DNA of 64,000 nt, from NCBI RefSeq assembly GCF_003732665.1, contig NZ_MOBP01000025.1:1-64000 (forward strand), in the 5' to 3' direction. The position numbers and the translations under genes were made by a program. The notes beneath the pieces were generated by a model. It saw only the letters and a program-made list of their open reading frames with translations. It was not told where the DNA came from and did not search any database. Below, piece by piece: positions 1 through 8,577 of this stretch (position 1 is the stretch's first letter; every line of letters begins with the position of its first letter). Source of the DNA: Pseudomonas frederiksbergensis. Lineage in GTDB: Bacteria > Pseudomonadota > Gammaproteobacteria > Pseudomonadales > Pseudomonadaceae.

Positions 1-75
1 GATGTTTACCTGGATGATCAGGCGGTGGTGATTGGCGGGGTTGTGGTGGCGCCTGAAGCGCCCCGGGTTCGCTGA
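1..75 (+). CDS. C-terminal 24 residues of an unidentified protein
   Basis: An open frame runs from the first base to a TGA at 73-75 and encodes the last 24 residues of a protein that starts before the window. The tail, with LDDQAVVIGGVVV, is reminiscent of the end of M29-peptidase-like proteins, a family that includes the nicotinate-pathway 2,5-dihydroxypyridine dioxygenase NicX. That would fit the neighbouring nic genes, but 24 residues are too few to identify it. Confidence 0.55.
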   Translation, partial: DVYLDDQAVVIGGVVVAPEAPRVR

Positions 76-101
76 CGTCCTCACAGCCACAGGAGATCCA
101 A

Positions 102-191
102 TGTGGGAGCGGGCTTGCTCGCGAATACGGTGTGTCAGTCGATGTAAATGCTGACTGACACACCGTATTCGCGAGCAAGCCCGCTCCCACA
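102..191. repeat. REP doublet (REPIN), head-to-head
   Basis: Two inverted REP cores (TGTGGGAGCGGGCTTGCTCG and its complement) flank a ~42-bp middle, in a 90-bp unit between the partial gene and the MarR gene. Confidence 0.95.
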
Positions 192-253
192 GGGTTATGT
201 GCTATCCCTTCAGACCAATGTCACCCTTGAGTCCACCCGCCAACCTGTCCATC

Positions 254-736
254 ATGCCTCCCCACCACTCATCGCCTTTCGAGTCCGCCGTGCCAGAAAC
301 TCCTGATGCTTCCTACGTTTTTTCCGAACAAGTCGGGCATTTGCTGCGCAAGGCCTATCAGCGGCACATGGCGATTTTTCAGCAGAATGTCGGTGATTCC
401 CAGCTCACCGCCGTGCAATTCGTCACCCTGTGCGCCGTGCGCGATCACGGCCCCAGCTCCCTGACTGAGCTGGTCAAGGCCACTGCCGTGGACCAGGCGA
501 CCATTCGCGGTATCGTCGAACGGCTCAAGGCCCGGGAACTGATTACCCTCGAACCCGACCCGCAAGATCGGCGCAAAGTCATCGTGGGCCTGTCCGAAGC
601 GGGCGACCGTCTGGTGCAGCAAACCGTGCCTTGCGCCGGGAAAATCACCGAACTGACCCTGAGCAACCTCAACCCGGCAGAACGGGTTGCCGTGCTGTTC
701 CTGCTGCGCAAAATGATCGACGACCCGCAGGACTAA
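254..736 (+). CDS. nicR: MarR-family transcriptional regulator, NicR-like
   Basis: This is a winged-helix MarR regulator of about 160 residues. The core begins around SYVFSEQVGHLLRKAY. The recognition-helix region (SSLTELVKATAVDQATIRGIVERL) and the wing with DPQDRRKVIVGLSEAG are typical of the family. NicR of P. putida KT2440 is a MarR-type repressor of the 6-hydroxynicotinate genes, and the position directly before nicA-nicB supports the same role here. That assignment is by context and was not compared with a reference sequence. The start is uncertain: in-frame ATGs lie at 197, 218 and 254, none with a convincing ribosome site. The one at 197 abuts the REP repeat, so 254 was chosen. Confidence 0.75.
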   Translation: MPPHHSSPFESAVPETPDASYVFSEQVGHLLRKAYQRHMAIFQQNVGDSQLTAVQFVTLCAVRDHGPSSLTELVKATAVDQATIRGIVERLKARELITLEPDPQDRRKVIVGLSEAGDRLVQQTVPCAGKITELTLSNLNPAERVAVLFLLRKMIDDPQD

Positions 737-747
737 GGCGCAAAACC

Positions 748-837
748 TGTGGGAGCGGGCTTGCTCGCGAATGCGGTGTGTCAGTAGACAAAAATATTGA
801 CTGACCCACCGCATTCGCGAGCAAGCCCGCTCCCACA
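748..837. repeat. REP doublet (REPIN), head-to-head
   Basis: 90-bp unit with two inverted REP cores, just after the MarR stop codon. Confidence 0.95.
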
Positions 838-874
838 GTTTTTTGTGTCTGGCATCGTTTTTGCTCCTGTTTCA

Positions 875-890
875 TGTAGTAGCCACTTCA
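875..890 (+). promoter_or_regulatory. Putative operator 1 upstream of nicA
   Basis: TGTAGTAGCCACTTCA, an imperfect dyad (AGTRGCCACT core). It matches the element at 955-970 in 15 of 16 positions. It probably binds the TetR-type regulator encoded at 5139-5795 (inference). Confidence 0.5.
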
Positions 891-954
891 CCAGTCGAGT
901 GTGTCGCGACGCCACAACCCAATTTGGCCCGCGACGTTTTTTTCGACCTTTTGG

Positions 955-970
955 TGTAGTGGCCACTTCA
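955..970 (+). promoter_or_regulatory. Putative operator 2 upstream of nicA
   Basis: TGTAGTGGCCACTTCA contains the perfect 10-bp palindrome AGTGGCCACT and extends to a 16-bp dyad with one mismatched pair. It ends 22 bp before the nicA start codon, where a repressor would overlap the transcription or translation start region. Confidence 0.55.
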
Positions 971-992
971 TCAAACGAAGCAGGCGAAGCGA

Positions 993-1469
993 ATGAGCAG
1001 CCAGGAAATCACCGTAGCGCTTGAGGTCAACGGCCTCGTCACCACCGTCACCGCCATGGCGGACACGCCGTTATTGCTGATTTTGCGCAATGACTTGCAG
1101 CTCAACGGCCCCAAGTACGGCTGCGGCCTGGGCGAGTGCGGTGCGTGCACGGTGATCATCGACGGCGTGGCGGCGCGCTCTTGCGTATTTCCCCTGGCCG
1201 GCGCGGTGGATCGGCAGATTGTCACCCTCGAAGGCCTCGGCACTCGCGCCGAGCCGCATCCGGTGCAACAAGCCTTTATCGACGAGCAAGCGGCGCAATG
1301 CGGCTATTGCCTCAACGGCATGATCATGACCACCAAGGCCTTGCTCGACCGCATCCCGCACCCCAGCGAAACCCAAATCCGCAACGAACTCTCGGCCAAC
1401 CTCTGCCGGTGCGGCACCCATATCGAAATCCTTCGCGCGGTGCTGCGTGCCGCCCGCCAAATGCCTTGA
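993..1469 (+). CDS. nicA: Nicotinate dehydrogenase small (2Fe-2S) subunit
   Basis: This 158-residue protein has the two-domain fold of small subunits of molybdenum hydroxylases. A plant-ferredoxin-type cluster site (CGLGECGAC plus a later Cys) is followed by an all-helical [2Fe-2S] domain with CGYCLNGMIM and CRCGTH. It passes electrons from the molybdenum site of the large subunit to that subunit's cytochrome domains during hydroxylation of nicotinate to 6-hydroxynicotinate. The start has GGCGAAGCG just upstream. It lies 10 bp before nicB, clearly one operon. Other substrates of this family (isoquinoline, aldehydes) cannot be excluded from sequence, but the pairing with a three-haem large subunit and nearby MarR and TetR genes fits NicAB. 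Confidence 0.82.
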   Translation: MSSQEITVALEVNGLVTTVTAMADTPLLLILRNDLQLNGPKYGCGLGECGACTVIIDGVAARSCVFPLAGAVDRQIVTLEGLGTRAEPHPVQQAFIDEQAAQCGYCLNGMIMTTKALLDRIPHPSETQIRNELSANLCRCGTHIEILRAVLRAARQMP

Positions 1470-1479
1470 AGGTGGATCA

Positions 1480-4400
1480 ATGACCATGACTGACTCCATC
1501 CCGCTTTCCATCCCGACCCGTGACCAACTGCTGGCCAAGACTGGCGTGCTGCTGATCGTCGACGACATTTTGCCGCCCTCCGGCCCGGTGGCGAAGGGCG
1601 GTACACCGCTGATCAAACCCAAGGAGCTGGGGCTGTTCATTGCCATCAGCGATGACGGGCGCGTGTATGGGTTCAACGGACATGTGGACCTGGGCACCGG
1701 CATTCGCACCTCGCTGGCGCAGATTGTTGCCGAAGAACTCGACCTGAATCTGGATCAGGTGTGCATGGTGCTCGGCGACACCGAGCGTGCGCCGAATCAG
1801 GGCGCGACGATTGCCAGTGCGACGTTGCAGATTTCTGCGATCCCGCTGCGCAATGCCGCGGCCGAAGCTCGGCGTTATCTGCTGGTAACAGCGGCGCAGC
1901 GTTGGTCGCTCGACGCTGGTAGCCTGAAAATCGAAGCCGGGGTCATTCGCGCCGAGGATGGCCGCAGCACAACCTTCGCCGAACTGGTCCACGGCGAACA
2001 CGTTGAATTGCGCATCTCCGGCACCGCACCGCTCAAACCCGCCGAAGACTATCGACTGGTGGGCAAGGGCGCTGCGCGGGTGGACATTCCGGGCAAAGCC
2101 ACCGGGGAGTTGACCTACGTCCACGACATGCGCGTGCCGGACATGCTCCACGGTCGGGTGATTCGCCCGCCCTATGCCGGGCTCGATTGCGGCGACTTTG
2201 TTGGCAACAGTCTGCTGGAAGTCGATGAAGCCTCCATCGCGCATATCGCCGGGATCGTGGCTGTGGTGGTGATCCGCGATTTCGTCGGCGTGGTGGCGTT
2301 GCGCGAAGAACAGGCGATCAAAGCTGCACAGGCGCTGAAAATCACCTGGAAAACCTGGAATCAAGGCTTGCCGGATTTGAGCGATGTCGAGCAGGCGATC
2401 CGCGATAACCCACGGGTGCAGCGGGTCGTCCTCGATCAAGGCAACGTCGACGAAGCCCTGGCCAACGCCAGTCAGCGCATGCCGCGCACTTACCTGTGGC
2501 CGTATCAGATGCACGGTTCCATCGGCCCGTCCTGCGCGGTTGCGGACTACCAGCCGTCCGGCAGCCGCGTGTGGTCCGGCAGCCAGAATCCGCATTTGCT
2601 GCGGGCCGATCTCGCGTGGTTGCTGGAGTGCGAAGAAGAATCCATCGAAATCATTCGCATGGAAGCCTCCGGGTGTTACGGGCGCAACTGTGCCGACGAC
2701 GTCTGCGCCGATGCCTTGCTGTTATCCCGCGCCGTGGGCAAACCGGTGCGCGTGCAACTGACCCGCGAGCAAGAGCATCTGTGGGAACCCAAAGGCACCG
2801 CGCAACTGATGGACGTTGATGGCGGTTTGAACGCCGATGGCAGCGTTGCCGCCTATGACTTCCAGACCAGTTACCCGTCCAACGGCGCGCCAACATTGGC
2901 TCTGCTATTGACCGGGCGGGTCGAGCCGATAGCGGCGATGTTCGAGATGGGCGACCGCACCTCGATCCCGCCCTACGACTTTGAAAACATGCGCGTGACC
3001 ATCAACGACATGGTGCCGATTGTCCGCGCCTCATGGATGCGCGGGGTGTCAGCGTTGCCCAACACCTTCGCCCACGAGTCTTACATCGATGAACTGGCCT
3101 TCGCCGCCGGCGTCGACCCGGTGGAATACCGCTTGCGCTATCTGCACGATGAGCGCGCCATCGACCTGGTGAAATCCACCGCCGAACGCGCCGCCTGGAC
3201 CCCGCGCACCGCGCCGATGCAAACCCCGAATGAGGACCAGTTGCTGCGCGGTCGCGGCTTCGCCTATGCGCGCTACATCCACAGCAAATTCCCCGGTTTC
3301 GGCGCGGCTTGGGCGGCGTGGGTCGCGGACGTGGCGATTGACCGCCAGACCGGCGATGTCTCGGTCACGCGGGTGGTGATCGGCCATGACTCGGGGATGA
3401 TGATCAACCCGGCCGGCGTGCAGCATCAGATTCACGGCAACGTCATCCAGTCCACCAGCCGCGTACTGAAGGAGCGGGTCACGTTCGAAGAATCGACGGT
3501 GGCGAGCAAGGAGTGGGGCGGTTATCCGATCCTGACTTTCCCCGAGGTGCCGCAGATCGACGTGCTGATGATGCCGCGTCAGGACCAGCCGCCGATGGGC
3601 GCTGGCGAGTCGGCTTCGGTGCCGAGCGCGGCGGCGATTGCCAATGCGATTTATGACGCCACCGGCATTCGTTTTCGTGAACTGCCGATCACACCGGAGC
3701 GGGTCTTGGCCGCGCTGAATGCGGGCACCTGCGATGAACCGCCGAAGTCTCCGACCAAGCGCTCGAAATGGCTGTTCGGTTCACTGTTTGCCGCGTTCGG
3801 CGCGGTGCTGGGGATAGCGGCGACAGCGTGGCCATTCCACGGTGAAATCGCGCCGATTGCGCCGCCGAGTGCCGGCACTTGGTCGGCGGCGACTTTGGAG
3901 CGCGGACGCCTGCTGGCGGCGGTCGGCGATTGCGCGGTGTGCCACACCGCACCGGGCGGCGCGACCAATGCCGGTGGTTTGGCGATGCAGACACCGTTCG
4001 GCACGCTGTACAGCAGCAACATCACGCCCGACGTGAAAACCGGGATCGGCAGTTGGTCCTACCCGGCGTTCGAACGGGCGATGCGCGACGGCATTGGCCG
4101 CGATGGGCGCAATCTGTATCCGGCGTTTCCCTACACCGCGTTTCGCAATATCAACGACGCGGACATGCAGGCGTTGTACGCGTACCTGATGTCGCAAGCG
4201 CCGGTCAGCCAAGCGGCGAAGGCCAATGACATGCGTTTCCCGTTCAACCTGCGGCCGTTGATGGCGGGGTGGAATGCGTTGTTTCTGCGCAAGGGGGAAA
4301 TCAGTGTCCAACCGCAACGCAGCGAGCAGTGGAATCGCGGCAATTATCTGGTCAACGGTTTGGGCCACTGCGCGGCGTGCCATTCGCCGCGCAACCTGAT

Positions 4401-5046
4401 GGGAGCGGAGAAGGGTGGTGCATCGTTCCTCGCCGGAGGCATGATCGATGGCTGGGAGGCGCCGGCGTTGAACGGGTTGTCCAGGTCGCCGACGCCTTGG
4501 ACTGAGGATCAACTGTTCGGTTACCTGAGCACCGGTTATTCCGCTGAACATGGCGTGGCGACCGGGCCGATGGGGCCGGTGGTCACTGAGTTGGCGAAGT
4601 TGCCGAAGGAGGATATTCGGGCGATGGCGGTGTACCTGGCGTCACTCAATGGGGCGCAGGCTGAGGCGCAAGTGGTGGAGAAAGCGACGCGCCCGGCTCC
4701 AGGTTTGTCCCTGAGTAACGGCCAGCGGGTGTTCGAAGGTTCGTGCAAGGCCTGTCATGCCGATGGCCTGGGGCCGAAGCTGTTTGGCGTGAGCCCGTCC
4801 CTGGCCACCAACACCAATGTGCACAGCGATCTGCCGGACAATCTGATCAAGGTCATTCTGCAAGGCATCGATACCCCGGCGACCAAGGATCTGGGGTACA
4901 TGCCGGCGTTCAAGGACAGTTTGTCAAATACCCAGGTGGCGGAATTGGCGGCGTATTTACGCAACCGGTTTGCGGGGAATGCGCCGGGGTGGGAAGGGTT
5001 GGAATCGAAGGTGGCGTATCTCAGGGCTAATCCCGGCAGCCACTAA
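1480..5046 (+). CDS. nicB: Nicotinate dehydrogenase large subunit, molybdopterin domain fused to tri-haem cytochrome c
   Basis: This 1188-residue protein is essentially the size of P. putida NicB. Residues ~1-745 form a xanthine-dehydrogenase-type molybdopterin-binding subunit. A single hydrophobic segment follows (about 764-786, WLFGSLFAAFGAVLGIAA). The C-terminal third carries three haem c motifs: CAVCH near residue 818, CAACH near 964 and CKACH near 1089. Electrons from substrate hydroxylation therefore leave through membrane-attached cytochromes to the respiratory chain rather than NAD. The start ATG at 1480 is preceded by AAGGTGG; an upstream in-frame start at 1447 lies inside nicA and lacks a site. 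The gene is intact. Confidence 0.85.
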   Translation: MTMTDSIPLSIPTRDQLLAKTGVLLIVDDILPPSGPVAKGGTPLIKPKELGLFIAISDDGRVYGFNGHVDLGTGIRTSLAQIVAEELDLNLDQVCMVLGDTERAPNQGATIASATLQISAIPLRNAAAEARRYLLVTAAQRWSLDAGSLKIEAGVIRAEDGRSTTFAELVHGEHVELRISGTAPLKPAEDYRLVGKGAARVDIPGKATGELTYVHDMRVPDMLHGRVIRPPYAGLDCGDFVGNSLLEVDEASIAHIAGIVAVVVIRDFVGVVALREEQAIKAAQALKITWKTWNQGLPDLSDVEQAIRDNPRVQRVVLDQGNVDEALANASQRMPRTYLWPYQMHGSIGPSCAVADYQPSGSRVWSGSQNPHLLRADLAWLLECEEESIEIIRMEASGCYGRNCADDVCADALLLSRAVGKPVRVQLTREQEHLWEPKGTAQLMDVDGGLNADGSVAAYDFQTSYPSNGAPTLALLLTGRVEPIAAMFEMGDRTSIPPYDFENMRVTINDMVPIVRASWMRGVSALPNTFAHESYIDELAFAAGVDPVEYRLRYLHDERAIDLVKSTAERAAWTPRTAPMQTPNEDQLLRGRGFAYARYIHSKFPGFGAAWAAWVADVAIDRQTGDVSVTRVVIGHDSGMMINPAGVQHQIHGNVIQSTSRVLKERVTFEESTVASKEWGGYPILTFPEVPQIDVLMMPRQDQPPMGAGESASVPSAAAIANAIYDATGIRFRELPITPERVLAALNAGTCDEPPKSPTKRSKWLFGSLFAAFGAVLGIAATAWPFHGEIAPIAPPSAGTWSAATLERGRLLAAVGDCAVCHTAPGGATNAGGLAMQTPFGTLYSSNITPDVKTGIGSWSYPAFERAMRDGIGRDGRNLYPAFPYTAFRNINDADMQALYAYLMSQAPVSQAAKANDMRFPFNLRPLMAGWNALFLRKGEISVQPQRSEQWNRGNYLVNGLGHCAACHSPRNLMGAEKGGASFLAGGMIDGWEAPALNGLSRSPTPWTEDQLFGYLSTGYSAEHGVATGPMGPVVTELAKLPKEDIRAMAVYLASLNGAQAEAQVVEKATRPAPGLSLSNGQRVFEGSCKACHADGLGPKLFGVSPSLATNTNVHSDLPDNLIKVILQGIDTPATKDLGYMPAFKDSLSNTQVAELAAYLRNRFAGNAPGWEGLESKVAYLRANPGSH

Positions 5047-5050
5047 AAGC

Positions 5051-5126
5051 TTCGCGAGCAAGCCCGCTCCCACATTGGTTTTGTGAACGCCACAGATCCC
5101 ATGTGGGAGCGGGCTTGCTCGCGAAG
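5051..5126. repeat. REP pair, tail-to-tail
   Basis: Two REP cores in outward arrangement (CGCGAG...CTCCCACA then TGTGGGAG...CGCGAA), separated by a spacer containing TTGTGAACGCCACAGATCC that recurs at other tail-to-tail pairs in the window. Confidence 0.93.
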
Positions 5127-5138
5127 AGGCCGGCCCCG

Positions 5139-5795
5139 TCACCGCAAATCCAACTCAGGCAACCTCATCACCCCCCTGACCACCAAATCCTGAATAAACC
5201 CCAACCAATCCTGCTGCTGCCCCTTGTCCGCCAAATCCTCCCCCAGAAACGAACTCAAGGTATGCCGGTTGGAGTTATAGAAATAACAAAGCGAGGCAAT
5301 CATCAGATACACATGCTTGATGTCCAGCACCTCACGAAACAGCCCTTGTTCCTGGCCTGCCTCAATAATCGGCTTCAACACCCCGACCGCTTCCCCCGAC
5401 AACCGCCGCAACTCGCTGGACTGCTGCGCATGCTTGCCGTTATGCAAATTCTCATTGCTCAGGATAGCCACGAATTCCGGGTTCTTGACGTAGTAATGCC
5501 AAACGAACGCCACCAGTTCCTGCAACGCCACCAACGGCTGGCTCAGGTCCAGCTTCAATCGGCTTTCGGCCTTGTTGAACTGCTCGTAGGTGTGTTCCAG
5601 CACGCAGATAAACAGCTGCTCCTTACTGCCGAAGTAGTAATAGAGCATGCGGTCGTTGGACTCGGCTTCCCGGGAAATGCTCTCGACCCGCCCCCCGGAA
5701 TAACCGTCGCGGGTGAATACTTTCACCGCCGCTTCGAGGATCCGTGTGCGGGTCTGCTGGGCCTGGGCGGCCCGGATACCGGTTTTCTTGTTCAA
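5139..5795 (-). CDS. nicS: TetR-family repressor, NicS-like
   Basis: This 218-residue TetR regulator has an N-terminal helix-turn-helix (TRTRILEAAVKVFTRDGYSG ... NDRMLYYYFGSKEQLF) and a helical ligand domain. In P. putida the nicAB operon is controlled by a TetR repressor, NicS. The gene here is convergent with nicB and is the best candidate to bind the two operators before nicA. The annotated start is TTG at 5795 (frame opens L-N-K-K); no ATG with a ribosome site lies nearby. It is 53 bp downstream of the permease gene on the same strand, so the two may be co-transcribed and it might instead control the permease. Confidence 0.72.
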   Translation of the reverse strand: MNKKTGIRAAQAQQTRTRILEAAVKVFTRDGYSGGRVESISREAESNDRMLYYYFGSKEQLFICVLEHTYEQFNKAESRLKLDLSQPLVALQELVAFVWHYYVKNPEFVAILSNENLHNGKHAQQSSELRRLSGEAVGVLKPIIEAGQEQGLFREVLDIKHVYLMIASLCYFYNSNRHTLSSFLGEDLADKGQQQDWLGFIQDLVVRGVMRLPELDLR

Positions 5796-5848
5796 CGTGC
5801 GATCAACCTTGTGCCAGACAGAGTCGCATCGAATGTAGCACGGTCCTT

Positions 5849-7297
5849 TCAGCGGTTCAGGCTTGGGGCTGATTCGCTGGCCGGCGGGTTTTCCATGACT
5901 TGCAGGATCGAGGCTTCCGGGTCGAAATCATCCTCTTCCAGCTCCATGAATTCCTCGGGTAGGAACACGTTCAGGATGATCGCGCACAGCGCGCCGACGG
6001 TGATCGGCGATTCGAAGATGTTGTGCAGGGCCAACGGCAACTCGCGCAACACTTCCGGTACGGCTGCGATCCCGAGGCCCATCCCCAGGGACATCGACAC
6101 GATCAGCATATTGCGTCGATGCAGGCCGGCTTCGGCGAGGATCTTGATCCCGGCCACCGCCACGGTGCCGAACATCACCAGTTCCGCGCCGCCGAGTACC
6201 GGTTTGGGCATCAGTTGCAACACCGCGCCGATCATCGGGAACAGCCCCAGCAGCACCAGCAAACCGGCAATGAAAAACGCCACGTAGCGGCTGGCCACGC
6301 CGGTGAGCTGGATCACCCCGTTGTTCTGGGCGAAGGTCACCATCGGCATGCTGTTGAACACCGCAGCCATGGCCGAGTTGAGGCCGTCGGCGAGCAGGCC
6401 GGACTTGATCCGGCGAATGTAGATCGGGCCTTTGACCGGTTGTTTGGAAATCATCGAGTTGGCCGTCAGGTCGCCGGCGGCTTCCAGCGGCGACACCAGG
6501 AAAATCACCGCCACCGGCACAAACGCGACCCAATCGAAATTGAAACCGTACTTGAATGGCACTGGCACGCTCATCAGCGGCACGGCGGGCAAACTGGCGA
6601 AATCCACATCGCCCATCAGCCACGCGACGACATAGCCGAGGGTCAGGCCAATCACGATCGCGCCCAGGCGCAGGAATGGCACGTCGACCCGGTTCAGTAC
6701 CACGATGGTCCCGAGCACCAGCGCGGCCAGGGCCAGGTGATGACTGGCGCCAAGGTCCGCCACGCCGAAGCCGCCGGCGATGTCGGTCATCGCGACTTTG
6801 ATCAGCGACAAGCCCATCAGGGTGATGATGGTCCCGGTGACCACCGGAGTAATCAGCATCCGCAGCTTGCCGATGAACTGGCTCAGCACCACTTCGATAA
6901 ACGCGGCGAAAAAACACACGCCGAAGATCGTCGACAGAATCTCATCAGTGCCGCCACCCCGGGCCTTGACCATGAATCCGGCGCTGAGGATCACGCTGAT
7001 AAAGGAGAAACTGGTGCCTTGCAGGCACAGCAACCCGGAACCCACCGGGCCGAAGCGCCGAGCCTGCACAAACGTCCCCAGGCCGGAGACGAACAACGCC
7101 ATGCTGATCAGGTACGGGATTTCGCTTTGCAGACCCAGCGCGCCGCCCATGATCAGGGTCGGGGTGATGATCCCGACGAAACTCGCCAGCACATGTTGCA
7201 GGGCGGCGAACACCGTGGCGGTCAGGTGGGGACGGTCGTTGAGGCCGTAGATCAGGTCGGAACGGGGCTGGGGTTTTGCGTGTTCGGATGAGGTCAC
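5849..7297 (-). CDS. NCS2-family nucleobase:cation symporter (uracil/xanthine permease type)
   Basis: An approximately 482-residue inner-membrane transporter with the NCS2 signature features: QHVLASFVGIITPTLIMGGA in the first helix region, many hydrophobic segments, and an acidic C-terminal tail. Family members import xanthine, urate, uracil or related N-heterocycles by proton symport. Its place beside nicAB and a TetR gene raises the possibility of a heterocycle substrate linked to the nicotinate genes, but the substrate cannot be read from sequence. The frame stays open back to 7630 through REP sequence. The likely start is GTG at 7297 (V-T-S-S-E-H-A), though no strong ribosome site is visible. 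Confidence 0.85.
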   Translation of the reverse strand: MTSSEHAKPQPRSDLIYGLNDRPHLTATVFAALQHVLASFVGIITPTLIMGGALGLQSEIPYLISMALFVSGLGTFVQARRFGPVGSGLLCLQGTSFSFISVILSAGFMVKARGGGTDEILSTIFGVCFFAAFIEVVLSQFIGKLRMLITPVVTGTIITLMGLSLIKVAMTDIAGGFGVADLGASHHLALAALVLGTIVVLNRVDVPFLRLGAIVIGLTLGYVVAWLMGDVDFASLPAVPLMSVPVPFKYGFNFDWVAFVPVAVIFLVSPLEAAGDLTANSMISKQPVKGPIYIRRIKSGLLADGLNSAMAAVFNSMPMVTFAQNNGVIQLTGVASRYVAFFIAGLLVLLGLFPMIGAVLQLMPKPVLGGAELVMFGTVAVAGIKILAEAGLHRRNMLIVSMSLGMGLGIAAVPEVLRELPLALHNIFESPITVGALCAIILNVFLPEEFMELEEDDFDPEASILQVMENPPASESAPSLNR

Positions 7298-7373
7298 GAG
7301 GAAAGCGCCAGGGGCCAGGGTCAGAAAAAGGAGGCGCAGGATGCCAGAAAACTTACAACCTGACACAAATCCC

Positions 7374-7463
7374 TGTGGGAGCGGGCTTGCTCGCGAAAGC
7401 GGTGTGTCAGTTGATATAGATGCTGACTGACACGACGCCTTCGCGAGCAAGCCCGCTCCCACA
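7374..7463. repeat. REP doublet (REPIN), head-to-head
   Basis: 90-bp unit upstream of the permease gene. Confidence 0.95.
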
Positions 7464-7475
7464 GGGGATTTGTAT

Positions 7476-7580
7476 GATCGTTCCCACGCTCTGCGTGGGA
7501 ATGCCTCAAGGGACGCTCCGCGTTCCAATGGGACGCAGAGCGTCCCGGGCTGCATTCCCACGCGGAGCGTGGGAACGATC
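7476..7580. repeat. Second palindromic repeat family
   Basis: A 105-bp element bounded by GATCGTTCCCACGCTCTGCG and its near-complement, with internal repeats of CCCACGC(T/G)CxGCGTGGGA and a central GGGACGCTCC/GGACGCAGAGCGTCCC dyad. It is unrelated to the common REP core and is the only copy recognised in this window. Confidence 0.8.
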
Positions 7581-7583
7581 AGG

Positions 7584-8477
7584 TCAGGTGAACGCCGCCA
7601 GCAAATCCTCTTCAAACGCCTTCTGTGCATCCCCCGGCACTTGCGCCCGATGGCGGGCCAGGTGAAATCCCACGTCGAAACTCATTTCTCCTACACGCAC
7701 CGCCCGCAGCAACCCTTTGTCTTCCCAACTGCGGGCAAAGTGACTCGGCAGATACCCGACATGTTTGCCAGACAAAATAAACGCCAGCGTGCCCTCGACC
7801 TGTTCCGAACGCGCCGAACACAACTTCCCCTGAAACGGCTCATCACTGCGCAGAAACCGATAAGGATGGTCCACCCGGTCACAGGTCTGTAGCGCTTCAT
7901 CATCCGGCGCCTCGTTGGTGAACAACGGATGCCCCGGCGCGCAGTACAAATGCTGGGTTTCGCTGAACAACTCGCGGTAGTCAAAAGCACTCTGCACCTG
8001 TGAGAAATAACCAATCGCCAAGTCCAGCCGCTGTTGCAGCATCAGCCGCTCCATTTCACCGGGCATGGCGCTGATCAGTTCGATGCGCACCGACTCATCC
8101 CGCTCGCGAAAGCGCCGGATCGCATCGGCCACCCGTAGCAGCACCGATTGATCGAGGGCTTCGGACAAGCCCAGGCGCACTTCACCAATCAAACGCCCGG
8201 CGACGCCGTTGGATTGGTGTCGGAAGGCTTCGATGGACTCGAACAGTCCGCGAATGGCGATCAGCAACTGCTCACCCTTGGGCGTAACCCGGAAACCACC
8301 CTTGCCGCGACTGCACAGCCGATAACCGAGGCGGGTTTCCAGCCTGGCCATTTGCTGGCTGATGCTCGACTGGCTCAAACCCAGTTCACCCTGGGCCGCG
8401 CTAAAGCCGCCGCATTCCACCACGCTGACAAACAGGCGCAACAGTTGCAGGTCCAGATCGTGGAGTTGGCCGAGCAT
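7584..8477 (-). CDS. LysR-family transcriptional regulator
   Basis: This 297-residue LysR protein has an N-terminal winged helix (LRLFVSVVECGGFSAAQGEL, SQSSISQQMARLE) and a substrate-binding-type effector domain. The start at 8477 has AGGAG seven bases upstream; the longer frame to 8543 has no site. It is divergent from the PotF-like/agmatinase genes and probably controls them, with a TTGG-N7-CCAA dyad in the shared promoter. The inducer is unknown; a guanidino compound or polyamine is plausible from context. Confidence 0.85.
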   Translation of the reverse strand: MLGQLHDLDLQLLRLFVSVVECGGFSAAQGELGLSQSSISQQMARLETRLGYRLCSRGKGGFRVTPKGEQLLIAIRGLFESIEAFRHQSNGVAGRLIGEVRLGLSEALDQSVLLRVADAIRRFRERDESVRIELISAMPGEMERLMLQQRLDLAIGYFSQVQSAFDYRELFSETQHLYCAPGHPLFTNEAPDDEALQTCDRVDHPYRFLRSDEPFQGKLCSARSEQVEGTLAFILSGKHVGYLPSHFARSWEDKGLLRAVRVGEMSFDVGFHLARHRAQVPGDAQKAFEEDLLAAFT

Positions 8478-8511
8478 CACATTACTCCTGGGTAAAGTCA
8501 GGTTAACAAAC

Positions 8512-8526
8512 TTGGTATTTTTCCAA
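8512..8526. promoter_or_regulatory. Candidate LysR box
   Basis: TTGGTATTTTTCCAA, a T-N11-A dyad in the divergent promoter between the LysR gene and the polyamine-type binding protein gene. Confidence 0.4.
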
Positions 8527-8577
8527 TGTATCCGACGGCGCACGCTGCAACCACTCCAATAAAGTCAGGTGCTCGTG

